Assembly (NCBI GenBank): GCA_964384625.1
Contig: CAYLNH010000133.1
Coordinates: forward strand, 1-18,385
Length of the DNA: 18,385 bases
Source of the DNA: CAYLNH01 sp964384625
Lineage (GTDB): Bacteria > Verrucomicrobiota > Lentisphaeria > JABSQK01
Reading direction: 5' to 3'
Below are positions 7,102 through 14,138 of the stretch, piece after piece. Positions within the stretch are counted from its first letter, which is position 1, and the number at the start of each line of letters is the position of its first letter. Under the pieces are notes generated by a model that was not told the origin of the DNA, made no database searches, and worked only from the letters and a program-made list of their open reading frames with translations. The translations under genes were made by a program, and so were the position numbers.

Positions 7102-7637
7102 TGTCAGAAGCCGAAGCCCAACCCGAACCGCCGGAGAAGCCGACGAAGGACTGCCCGTTCTGCGGCGAGACGATCAAGGCCGCCGCCATCAAATGCCGTT
7201 TTTGCGGGGAAGACCTGAAGGCCCACGAGGAGGCCATCGAAAAGCCGTTGTACGAAGGCAATCCGGCACCGATCTACTCGGTCTGGCATTGGCCCTGGTT
7301 GATCTTTACCCTGGGTTTCGCGTTCATCTACTATTACTTTCGCAGTCGTGCCACGCGCTTCGTCATCTCGACCCATCGGATCAAGATCATCAAGGGTATC
7401 CTGTCGAAAGCCGAGCACAATCTGGAGTTGTTCCGCGTTGACGACATCGCCCTGCAGCGGCCGCTGCCCATGCGGCTGATGGGCTTCAGCACGATCATCC
7501 TGCGGACGTCGGACCGCGACACGCCGACGCTGATCATCTGGGGGGTCCGCAACGCGGAATCGCTGGCGGAAGACATCCGCGAGTGCGTCCTGGCCGAACG
7601 CAAGCGCCTCGGGGTACTGATCCACTCGGAAGGCTGA
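7101..7637 (+). CDS. Zinc-ribbon and bacterial PH-domain (bPH2) membrane protein
   Basis: A 178-aa protein starting at the ATG (7101) that overlaps the TGA of the preceding gene. The frame is open further upstream, but that part lies inside the neighbour and is not protein-like. Residues 18-35 form a zinc ribbon (CPFCGE and CRFCGE; C18, C21, C32, C35). A hydrophobic helix spans about 62-80, followed by a bPH2-type domain (about 84-165) with ATRFVISTHRIKIIKGIL and a basic, strand-rich pattern. Proteins of this group are small membrane-anchored adaptors with few known functions. Coupling to the TPR-bearing membrane protein suggests they act in one complex, possibly with the ribbon and PH domain as binding modules at the inner membrane. 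The role is inferred only. Confidence 0.82.
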   Translation: MSEAEAQPEPPEKPTKDCPFCGETIKAAAIKCRFCGEDLKAHEEAIEKPLYEGNPAPIYSVWHWPWLIFTLGFAFIYYYFRSRATRFVISTHRIKIIKGILSKAEHNLELFRVDDIALQRPLPMRLMGFSTIILRTSDRDTPTLIIWGVRNAESLAEDIRECVLAERKRLGVLIHSEG

Positions 7638-7675
7638 CTGCGTCTATCGCGCGACAACCCGCGCCTCAGCCTTCC
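7628..7675 (+). terminator. Stem-loop spanning the stop codon of the PH-domain gene
   Basis: GGAAGGCTGA (7628-7637, including the TGA stop) pairs perfectly with TCAGCCTTCC (7666-7675), leaving a GC-rich 28-nt loop. It lies between convergent genes, where a terminator is expected. No U run follows (TGCCGCGG), so factor-independent termination is doubtful. Confidence 0.4.
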
Positions 7676-7694
7676 TGCCGCGGCCGCTGCGCCC

Positions 7695-7720
7695 NNNNNN
7701 NNNNCCCGGGGGGGGGGGGG
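7695..7720. other. Assembly gap (10 Ns) with adjoining 13-base G run
   Basis: Ten Ns at 7695-7704 are followed by CCC and an uninterrupted run of 13 G (7708-7720). This is a scaffold join of unknown true length. The G run may be a sequencing artefact. It abuts the stop codon of the ABC-2 permease (7722-7724), so that gene's last residues and the distance between the convergent units are uncertain. Confidence 0.95.
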
Positions 7721-7721
7721 A

Positions 7722-9416
7722 TCAATCCCGTGACGCACCGGCGGAAGCGCCGGGCTGCCGCCCGATCAGGCGATCGAATTGCAGGGCCATCTGGGAGTAG
7801 AGCATGCCCGACAGAACACTGTAGACCAGGATATTGGCCACGACCCCGCCGCCGTAATCGTCAAGGATCTCCTTGAACAGGCCGGTTTCGACGCAGCACC
7901 CGATGACGGCCGGCGGACTCAGCATCGCCGTGAACCCCGCCGCCGCGTCGCCGGCCAGAAATCCGAACAGACCGGCGGCAAACATCGGTCCGACACTCAG
8001 GACGAGGAGCAACACGAAGGTGGCGCTGAGGGCGCGCGCGTTTGTCTTGCAGGCGAGGGAAATCCGCATGGCCAGGAGGATGATAAAGTTGGTGTAGAAC
8101 AGCAGCGTCGGCAGCAACGCGACGCAAAGCTGGCCGTGCCAATCGCTGTTGTTGATCGTCAGTACGGAACCGGCAATGATGATCACGCCGACCACCAGGT
8201 AGAACGGGTAGAAAGCTGCGATCACGGCCCGATAGATGCCGTTGACCACGTCCGTGCCGCGGTATGCGGTGGCCATCAGGATGGGCAGCCGGTTGTGCTG
8301 CCGCTCCTGGGAAATGGAGGTTGCCGCTTTGATGATGACCGACAGGGTGAGAATCGGCAGCGCCACCGCCAGCAAGGTGGCATACAACGGGAAAGAGCGA
8401 TAGGGGTCGACGCCGCTAACCACCCCGGGAAGTGAAACCAGCGTCAGCACCAGTCCGGCAATGATCGGGTGGCGTTTCACGCGGGCGGCAAGCCGCCGGC
8501 CTGCCGCCGCCGGGGAGAACGAGTGCTCGCGATCCAGCGACAGCATGCGGACGGCGCGCAGGTTGACGGGCTTGATCAGGCGTTGGCGCCAGGACTCCCC
8601 GGGTGCGTCCGTCGCGCCGTCGGCCGCTGCCACTGGTTTCGGGCGACCTGCCCGCCGGCGGACAATGGCGCTGGCCAGCCCCACTGCGAGGACGTAGCCG
8701 CCCAGAGTCATCAGGAAGTAGAGCGAGGCGCCGAGAATCACGACGGGGGCGCCGAGATGGCTCTCGACCACCATGGCCAGGCCGTAGACTGGATTGAGGG
8801 CGAGAATCGGCCCGGGCGCATCGGAGACGGCGGCGGCGATGCCGGCGAGGATCGAGCCGACCACGAAATACAGAAAGAGGTAGACATAGGTTGAAGAGAT
8901 GGCTCGGACGTGTGTCCGGCGCAGGGCGCTGAAGAACATCGCCAGGGCGCCGCAGAGCAGGACCGTGCCGACAATATAGGCGGCCGCCGCCAGGATCTGG
9001 TACAACTCGATCCCGCCGATGAGCAGTGCGACGGCCAGGAACGGGAAGGTCAGCGCCGAGATGTAGAGCATATGCGACAGGCGCGACAGTCCTTTGTCCT
9101 GAACGATGTTCCACGGGGTCAGCCGGGTGATCAGCAGCAGGCCCAGCGTATTGGCTTCGCGTTCGCCGACGATGCAGCCGCCGGTGACCAGGGGAGTGAA
9201 CAGCAGGACCGCAATCAGATCGGTAAAGGCGATGCCCATAAAGAAGAGCTGTCCGTTCTGCGCCCGGCTCACGCCCTGGCGGCCGTCAAACTGCCACAGG
9301 CAAATCACCGTGACGACAAAGAGCGCGGCCAGATAGAGCACCTTCAGCCAGGCCAGCCGCCGGTTGATGGCGATCTGAACGAGCTCCTTGGCATATACCG
9401 GGCTGATGAGTTTCAC
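7722..9416 (-). CDS. Double-length ABC-2 type transporter permease
   Basis: A 564-aa integral membrane protein of the ABC-2 permease type. These are membrane subunits that, with an ATPase, move polymers, drugs or proteins across the inner membrane. About 12 hydrophobic helices are visible. The characteristic ABC-2 segment occurs twice: GEREANTLGLLLITRLTPWN (84-103) and SQERQHNRLPILMATAYRG (369-387). Each is preceded and followed by helices, so two permease halves appear fused around a soluble linker (about 252-315). The start is a GTG at 9416 inside a GTGA overlap with the stop of the upstream gene, implying translational coupling. No ATP-binding subunit is in the window. The C-terminus (GASAGASRD) ends against the assembly gap and could be affected by it. 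Confidence 0.83.
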   Translation of the reverse strand: MKLISPVYAKELVQIAINRRLAWLKVLYLAALFVVTVICLWQFDGRQGVSRAQNGQLFFMGIAFTDLIAVLLFTPLVTGGCIVGEREANTLGLLLITRLTPWNIVQDKGLSRLSHMLYISALTFPFLAVALLIGGIELYQILAAAAYIVGTVLLCGALAMFFSALRRTHVRAISSTYVYLFLYFVVGSILAGIAAAVSDAPGPILALNPVYGLAMVVESHLGAPVVILGASLYFLMTLGGYVLAVGLASAIVRRRAGRPKPVAAADGATDAPGESWRQRLIKPVNLRAVRMLSLDREHSFSPAAAGRRLAARVKRHPIIAGLVLTLVSLPGVVSGVDPYRSFPLYATLLAVALPILTLSVIIKAATSISQERQHNRLPILMATAYRGTDVVNGIYRAVIAAFYPFYLVVGVIIIAGSVLTINNSDWHGQLCVALLPTLLFYTNFIILLAMRISLACKTNARALSATFVLLLVLSVGPMFAAGLFGFLAGDAAAGFTAMLSPPAVIGCCVETGLFKEILDDYGGGVVANILVYSVLSGMLYSQMALQFDRLIGRQPGASAGASRD

Positions 9417-11452
9417 GGGGTCCCCTGCAGGCGTAAGAATTGGCGGTAGATGTGGATTTGCCGGTCCACGACAAAGGCCGTGTTCAGCTCAGGTCCGGGG
9501 CCTTGCCGCGCCACAACGAGCACGACCGCCGTGTCGGTGGCGGACGGCCACGGTACCTGGCAGATGCCGCCGAGACGGCAGACGGCCGGGGCAACGGCCT
9601 CCATCCCCAGTTGGTCCAAACACGAAGCAAACGGACTGTTTTCGCCCCAGTAGTAGGCCTGGTGTTGCGTTTCGGCGAGTTGGAATTCCGGGCCGGACAG
9701 TTGCCTGGGGATCTGCGTCGGATGGGCCCGGTCATGCCCATCGAGGGTAAGCCGGTATTTGCCGTCGACCACCCGGGCCCGGCCCTGCCAGTAGCGGCCG
9801 CGCCAGAGCACTTCGGCGCCGAGGACCTCCAGCGCGGCGTCTTTCGCGGTCACCGTTCCTGTCAGTCGCCCGTTCTCAAGGCGGAGTTTCGCGACCAGGG
9901 GCGGGGGTTCGGTGTGCCGCGCCATGGTACCGGTAAACACCGGCGACCAGACCGGCCCGGAGAACGCCATCTGCGGGGCGCCGCGGCTCGAGGAGGCGAC
10001 GACCGCGTCGGTCCGGTCGGCTTCGTAGACGCAGCGGGTCAGCAGGGCTTGACTGCCCGTCGCGGTCAGTTCGTAGCGCCCGCCGGACGCCGGGATGAAC
10101 GCATGCATCGAGCGGTGGATACCGCCGCCCTCCGGGGCGTAATCGTGGATGCCGACCCAGGCGTGGTGCGACCGATAGCCGCGGGACAGCCGCTGCAGGT
10201 AATACGCGCCGGCACAGAACACGACGATCAGCAGCGGCGTGGTCACCCAGGTCCAGTGCAGCCGCCGAAGACGCTTGAGCAGCAGACGCTCGCCCACGCC
10301 GACGATGATGACGAAGACCAGGGTCAGCCCGAGGATGGCGTTGCGTTTCAGGGACGGCAGGTTGATCCAGCGCTCGAGGGAATCGGCCCAGACATCACTG
10401 ACGCCGGCCTGCTCCGGGTCGTAGGAATAATAATCGGGCATGGTTTCCGCCGGATGCTGTTTCCGGGCGAGCTGCAGTCCGACGGCGCGTTCAACAACAT
10501 CCTTGAACCGATCCGCTGCCGGTTCATCAGCCGGTTTGCCCGGTGTCTCTTCCCGGACCGGATTGATGATCACCTTGAGCGTCGCCGGTTCTGCCTCCTT
10601 CGGCTTCGGTCGATTGCGGTATGCCGACGAAGCGAAACTGGACAGATCGAGATCGGCGACGACAACCTCGCCGAGCCCGCGCCGTTGTCGGCGCCAGCCC
10701 GCTCCGGGCAAGCGGATGATTGCGCCGAAAGCGCGGTCGAACGGCGTCCCCCGCGTCTCCGGACCGGCGCTGTCGCGTCCCAGCAGCAGACGGCCGCCGC
10801 ACCGGACCCAATCATCCAGCGCCCGGACGTGGCGCGCTTCCATGTCGTCGCCGATCCGGCCGGTGACCGCGATCAGGTCGTAGCCCCAATACATCTGCCA
10901 GGTTTCATAGAGTTGCCGGACCCGCAACTGGTGTGAAACAATGCGGTGCTCACGTTGGGACAGTTGGCGGCCGGACAAATAGAGGGCGTCGGAATCCACC
11001 GGCCGCCCATTCTTCTTGACCTCGTCCGGAACCCCGCGGTCGGCGAGCCAGCCGACAACGAAGGTGTTGGTGAAATCCGCGGGCGCCACGGTTTCCGCCA
11101 GCACCGGCATCGTTGAGAGAGTCGTGCCCGCGGCGTCTTCCAGGCTGACGCGCAGCTTCAGCATGCGACCGGCGTGCAGCGGCACGACATACGGCAGTTC
11201 CAGGCGGAACTCCCCCCGGCCGACATCGATCCGGCGTCGCAGCAACGGGCTGCCGGGCAGGTCACAGCGTACCCGGACCTCGCCGGCAAAGCCCTTTCCG
11301 GTGCGGAGCCGGACGACAACCGGCACCACGCCGCCGCGTTGGACCAGCGGTTTCAATGGGCTGATGACGGCAATTTGCGGGTCCCGGCGCGACTGCGCCC
11401 GGAGGCGGGCGCCGCCCAGCAGAAAACACATCGCGAACAAACAATACTTCAT
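9413..11452 (-). CDS. Membrane protein with Ig-like and glutamine-amidotransferase-like regions
   Basis: A 679-aa protein of no named family that I recognise. An upstream TTG (11461) is possible, but the ATG at 11452 gives a typical signal peptide (MKYCLFAMCFLLGGARLRAQ) and is preferred. Residues 25-120 look like a beta-sandwich of Ig type. Residues 190-225 (YDLIAVTGRIGDD, then LDDWVRCGGRLLLG) match the pattern of class I glutamine-amidotransferase-like domains found in membrane proteins beside ABC-2 and BatA-type genes; a catalytic Cys is not evident. Hydrophobic helices lie at 371-388 and 402-419, and a strand-rich C-terminal domain follows to 679. The 4-nt overlap with the ABC-2 permease implies joint translation and probably a shared complex, reminiscent of GldF/GldG pairing by arrangement only. 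A sigma70-like promoter lies at 11505-11533. Confidence 0.72.
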   Translation of the reverse strand: MKYCLFAMCFLLGGARLRAQSRRDPQIAVISPLKPLVQRGGVVPVVVRLRTGKGFAGEVRVRCDLPGSPLLRRRIDVGRGEFRLELPYVVPLHAGRMLKLRVSLEDAAGTTLSTMPVLAETVAPADFTNTFVVGWLADRGVPDEVKKNGRPVDSDALYLSGRQLSQREHRIVSHQLRVRQLYETWQMYWGYDLIAVTGRIGDDMEARHVRALDDWVRCGGRLLLGRDSAGPETRGTPFDRAFGAIIRLPGAGWRRQRRGLGEVVVADLDLSSFASSAYRNRPKPKEAEPATLKVIINPVREETPGKPADEPAADRFKDVVERAVGLQLARKQHPAETMPDYYSYDPEQAGVSDVWADSLERWINLPSLKRNAILGLTLVFVIIVGVGERLLLKRLRRLHWTWVTTPLLIVVFCAGAYYLQRLSRGYRSHHAWVGIHDYAPEGGGIHRSMHAFIPASGGRYELTATGSQALLTRCVYEADRTDAVVASSSRGAPQMAFSGPVWSPVFTGTMARHTEPPPLVAKLRLENGRLTGTVTAKDAALEVLGAEVLWRGRYWQGRARVVDGKYRLTLDGHDRAHPTQIPRQLSGPEFQLAETQHQAYYWGENSPFASCLDQLGMEAVAPAVCRLGGICQVPWPSATDTAVVLVVARQGPGPELNTAFVVDRQIHIYRQFLRLQGTP

Positions 11453-11504
11453 CCCGGGCAACCAATCGTTCCGGCTGTCTTATCCCCGATCGACCGACAC
11501 CTGT

Positions 11505-11533
11505 ACTATACCGGCAATCGCCGCAGATCACAA
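11505..11533 (-). promoter_or_regulatory. Sigma70-like promoter for the membrane protein/ABC-2 permease operon
   Basis: On the minus strand TTGTGA (11528-11533) is followed after exactly 17 nt by TATAGT (11505-11510), four and five matches to the consensus hexamers. Transcription would begin near 11498, giving a leader of about 45 nt before the ATG at 11452. This also supports a separate transcript from the methyltransferase gene upstream. Confidence 0.55.
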
Positions 11534-11555
11534 CAGGCGCCGGTCAGTTCACGTA

Positions 11556-11605
11556 ATGCGTCAGTGACGGGGAGCGCCTCCCGCGGGCTGCCTTCCTGCC
11601 ACCGG
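11556..11605 (+). repeat. Half copy of the palindromic repeat element
   Basis: ATGCGTCAGTGACGGGG (11556-11572) is identical to the right terminal repeat of the element at 4822-4898, read inverted. It is followed, as there, by a CTCC-containing spacer and GCTGCCTTCCTGCC. The second terminal repeat is missing: near 11632, where it is expected, the sequence is unrelated. This is therefore a truncated copy. A small internal hairpin CCTGCC-ACC-GGCAGG is retained. Confidence 0.65.
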
Positions 11606-11803
11606 CAGGCTCGTCCTGTCCTTTGGACACAAATACGACCGGACGGATAAGTGGGCCGTTCCGGGAGCTTGATTGCGGCTATTGCAGCACAAAACGTTTT
11701 TGCCCCTGAACCGTTCCCCGGCGGGGACCTGCAAGCACTCTGTTGCCAAGGATTCTGTGCAACGCCGGCATAGGCCACCCGCCGTCACGGGCGCATGAAC
11801 AAT
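11606..11803. other. Non-coding gap 3' of the methyltransferase gene
   Basis: Together with the half repeat and the promoter this makes about 350 nt without a credible gene. Reading frames here cross the repeat and lack protein-like composition. A self-complementary AAAACGTTTT (11692-11701) and a short TCCCC/GGGGA pairing near 11716-11728 are present, but no convincing terminator for the methyltransferase. Confidence 0.5.
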
Positions 11804-12610
11804 TCACCAGCCGCGATCCTCGGCGCGGACGATCAACACCACGGGGACGCGGGAGATCTGGGGGTACAGTTCGCGCCAGGCGGGGCTGTCGTAGGGCACG
11901 CGTGCAGCGATTTCGGCAGCGGTCATCGTCGGCAGCGGCAGCGGCTGCGGTTCGGCCACGGCGGTAATCGCCAGACCGGCGGCGAGATGCCAGCGGATCA
12001 CCTTGCTGACGGGATAGCTGCGGGACTGGACCATCAGGTCGGTTTCGGGACACCAGCGCACGTCGGCCGGCGGCCGGAAGTAATTCCGCAGAAACATGCC
12101 TTCGCCTTCTTCGTCGATCTCGAGCCACTCGCCGGCAAAGACCGGATGGGCATAGCTGCACAGGACCGTGGCGCCCGGGTTCAGGAGGTCCTTGGCAAGC
12201 CGTTGGATGACGGCTTCCGGATCCGCCGCAAAGGGCAGGCCGAAGCTGGAGTGGACGAGGTCGAAGCGCCCGAGATCCGGCGGCAGGGCGTCGATGGACG
12301 CCCGGCGGAAGTCGACCTCGACGCCGGCTTCGGCGGCCAGTTGCCGGCCGTGGGCCAATTGCCGGCCGGAGATGTCGAGGGCAATACAGTCGGCGCCGCG
12401 GCGCGCCAGTCCGATGCTGTTCTGGCCGGCGCCGCAAGCCAGTTCGAGACAACGCCGGCCGGCCGGCTCCGGCGGCAGGAGTCCGAGTTCGCCGTCGCCG
12501 GGCAGTAATGGTCCGTAATGGTAGTCCGCGCAACTGATCCGGGTGACGGCCTGGTATTCTGCGGCCAGCTCGTCCCAGTATTGTTCATTGCCTGCGGCGG
12601 AATCCGACAT
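11804..12610 (-). CDS. Class I SAM-dependent methyltransferase
   Basis: A 268-aa protein with the Rossmann-type methyltransferase fold. Motif I is LELACGAGQNS (55-65), with the acidic residue closing strand 2 in ALDIS (77-81) and motif IV-like FDLVHSSFGLPF (116-127). An N-terminal cap (YWDELAAEYQ) and a C-terminal extension with RSYPVSKVIRWHLAAGL (197-213) follow the pattern of small-molecule methyltransferases. The acceptor cannot be deduced. The frame is open to 12658, but that start lies inside the terminator of the upstream gene, so the ATG at 12610 is chosen although no strong Shine-Dalgarno sequence precedes it. It is the last gene on its strand before a 350-nt gap and is separated from the operon upstream by an intrinsic terminator. 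Confidence 0.82.
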   Translation of the reverse strand: MSDSAAGNEQYWDELAAEYQAVTRISCADYHYGPLLPGDGELGLLPPEPAGRRCLELACGAGQNSIGLARRGADCIALDISGRQLAHGRQLAAEAGVEVDFRRASIDALPPDLGRFDLVHSSFGLPFAADPEAVIQRLAKDLLNPGATVLCSYAHPVFAGEWLEIDEEGEGMFLRNYFRPPADVRWCPETDLMVQSRSYPVSKVIRWHLAAGLAITAVAEPQPLPLPTMTAAEIAARVPYDSPAWRELYPQISRVPVVLIVRAEDRGW

Positions 12611-12625
12611 GCTTGAGCACCCGAC

Positions 12626-12662
12626 AAAAAACGGAGTGGCCGTCCGGCTGACAGCCACTCCG
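12626..12662 (-). terminator. Intrinsic terminator of the DUF4175-like operon
   Basis: Read on the minus strand, CGGAGTGGC (12654-12662) and GCCACTCCG (12632-12640) form a perfect 9-bp stem around a 13-nt loop and are followed immediately by six T (12626-12631). It lies 21 nt beyond the stop of the barrel-repeat protein gene and is the clearest terminator in the window. Confidence 0.88.
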
Positions 12663-12682
12663 ATTGTGGTTCGTGTTGATCG

Positions 12683-14113
12683 TCAGTCCTGTAACAGGAG
12701 TTCTTCGAACTTCTCATTCGAGTCTTCGGCATCCTCATCGTAGACATTGAAGCGGACCCCGATGAAGGCACTGAGCTCGAAGTCCTTGGTGCCGAAGTTC
12801 TCACTCTTGCCGTTGATCTTGCCGTCTTTCAGGTCGAGCAGTTTCAGGGTCAGCCGGTCGCCGTTGTGAAAGTAGAGCTGGCAGTCGCCGGCGTTGCGCC
12901 GGGCGCGTTCGGCCTCTTCATCGCCGAAGGTAATCTGGGCGACATTGGTGATCGGGACGGGGATGGCGTCGGCGAAGCCGGGTTTGAGGACGACCTTGCC
13001 GTAGTTGATTTCCTTGACCTGGCCGGTCATTTTATCGCCGTTGGTGAAGTAGACCAGATCCTGTTTCTCGACCTTGGTCGTGCCGCCGCTGCTGGGGACC
13101 TTGCCGTCCCAGCGCATGATGCGGATGTTGGAGAAGGTGGTCGGGCCGTAGCCGCCGTGGGAGATCAGCATGAAGCCGTTGCCGCTGGGGGCGTAGTTCA
13201 GGCCGGCCCATTGCTTGACCAGGTTGCCGTTGAGCATGAGCGCGACTTTCTTGTCGTCCTTGTCGACGTAGAGATCGATCTTCACCTTCTTCATCTGCCG
13301 CAGCTGTCGGTAGTTCAGGTTGCCGAAGTTCTGATTGCCGCTGCCGCGGTAGAGGTAGACGTAGTAGCTGCTGAACTGCAGGTTGTAGCAGTCGTTGTGG
13401 TACCGTTTAATGTCGTTGGTGTGGCTGATGATGGAGAAGCTTGGATAACTGCCGGTCCAACTGACATCCATGCGGATGTGCACCTTGTTCGGCAGCTTCA
13501 GGTCGCGGCCGATCTGGCCGCTGTAGCATTCGAACTTGCCGCTTTTGAGTTTCCAGCTGCCGCGTTTGTAACCCCAGTCACTGAGCTTGCCGGGGCCGGA
13601 GAACAGCAGGGCGCCGCCGCCTTTGGAGCCGGGCGTGATCGAACGCACCATGACCTTCGGAATCACCAGCTTGCCGGCGAACCACGTCTGGATGGTCAGT
13701 TCCTCGGCGTTCATGCCGACCAGCTTGCCGAACAGGACGTCGTCGTTGGTAAGCTGGACCCGGCTGCCGGTGGGCTCGGCGGCGGGTTGACGGAACAGTT
13801 TGACGCCGCGCAGGTGCGTCAACTTGGTGATGATCGGGGCGTTGATGTCGGGCCGCGTCCAGGTGAGGCCCTTGTCGTTAATGCTGACCAGGTTGCCGTG
13901 CAGCGTGTCGCCGTCCTTGAAGCGGAGGACTTCGGACAGCGGTCCTTTCTTCTGCAGGTTGGTCGGCCGGGCGGCGCCGCCGGCGGGGTCCGGCACGTCG
14001 ATCTTCGGGCCGTTTTCTTTCTTGTCGCCGCCGCCGTCGACTTCGAGGCCGGCGAACGTCAATTGTGTACCGAGCATCAAGATCAAGATGCTGCCGAGCT
14101 GGGCAATACGCAT
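12683..14113 (-). CDS. Secreted protein with four NGD-type barrel repeats around a lectin-like domain
   Basis: A 476-aa protein with a signal peptide (1-21) and no later membrane helix, so probably exported. Four similar strand-rich units share the pattern hydrophobic-x-NGD/KDG/NDD-x-hydrophobic-x-G. They begin near 62 (LRFKDGDTLHGNLVSI), 118 (VQLTNDDVLFGKLVGM), 353 (LVYFTNGDKMTGQVKEI) and 412 (QLYFHNGDRLTLKLLDL). They resemble small SH3-like barrels. The centre (about 165-340) has the composition and motifs (LYVDKDDKKVALMLNGNLV; FSNIRI) of a LamG/DUF1080-type beta-sandwich, which often binds glycans. No catalytic residues are recognised. It is the last gene of the operon, 25 nt after the squalene-cyclase-fold gene, with GGAGG nine bases before its ATG, and is followed by an intrinsic terminator. 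A structural or ligand-binding role at the envelope is inferred. Confidence 0.75.
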   Translation of the reverse strand: MRIAQLGSILILMLGTQLTFAGLEVDGGGDKKENGPKIDVPDPAGGAARPTNLQKKGPLSEVLRFKDGDTLHGNLVSINDKGLTWTRPDINAPIITKLTHLRGVKLFRQPAAEPTGSRVQLTNDDVLFGKLVGMNAEELTIQTWFAGKLVIPKVMVRSITPGSKGGGALLFSGPGKLSDWGYKRGSWKLKSGKFECYSGQIGRDLKLPNKVHIRMDVSWTGSYPSFSIISHTNDIKRYHNDCYNLQFSSYYVYLYRGSGNQNFGNLNYRQLRQMKKVKIDLYVDKDDKKVALMLNGNLVKQWAGLNYAPSGNGFMLISHGGYGPTTFSNIRIMRWDGKVPSSGGTTKVEKQDLVYFTNGDKMTGQVKEINYGKVVLKPGFADAIPVPITNVAQITFGDEEAERARRNAGDCQLYFHNGDRLTLKLLDLKDGKINGKSENFGTKDFELSAFIGVRFNVYDEDAEDSNEKFEELLLQD

Positions 14114-14138
14114 GGAGTCATCCTCCGATTTGTGGTTA

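Noticed and set aside
7666..7694. A possible third copy of the palindromic repeat (CCTTCCTGCCGCGG) beside the assembly gap
   Set aside because: The match is limited to about 12 nt and there is no ATGCGTCAGT end. The CCTTCC part is explained by the stem-loop with the PH-domain gene's stop codon.
11506..11778. A 90-codon minus-strand frame in the gap after the methyltransferase
   Set aside because: It reads through the half repeat and the promoter region and has no protein-like pattern or ribosome-binding site.
12611..12658. A 16-residue N-terminal extension of the methyltransferase
   Set aside because: The extension is encoded by the intrinsic terminator hairpin of the upstream operon, and the homologous part begins after the ATG at 12610.
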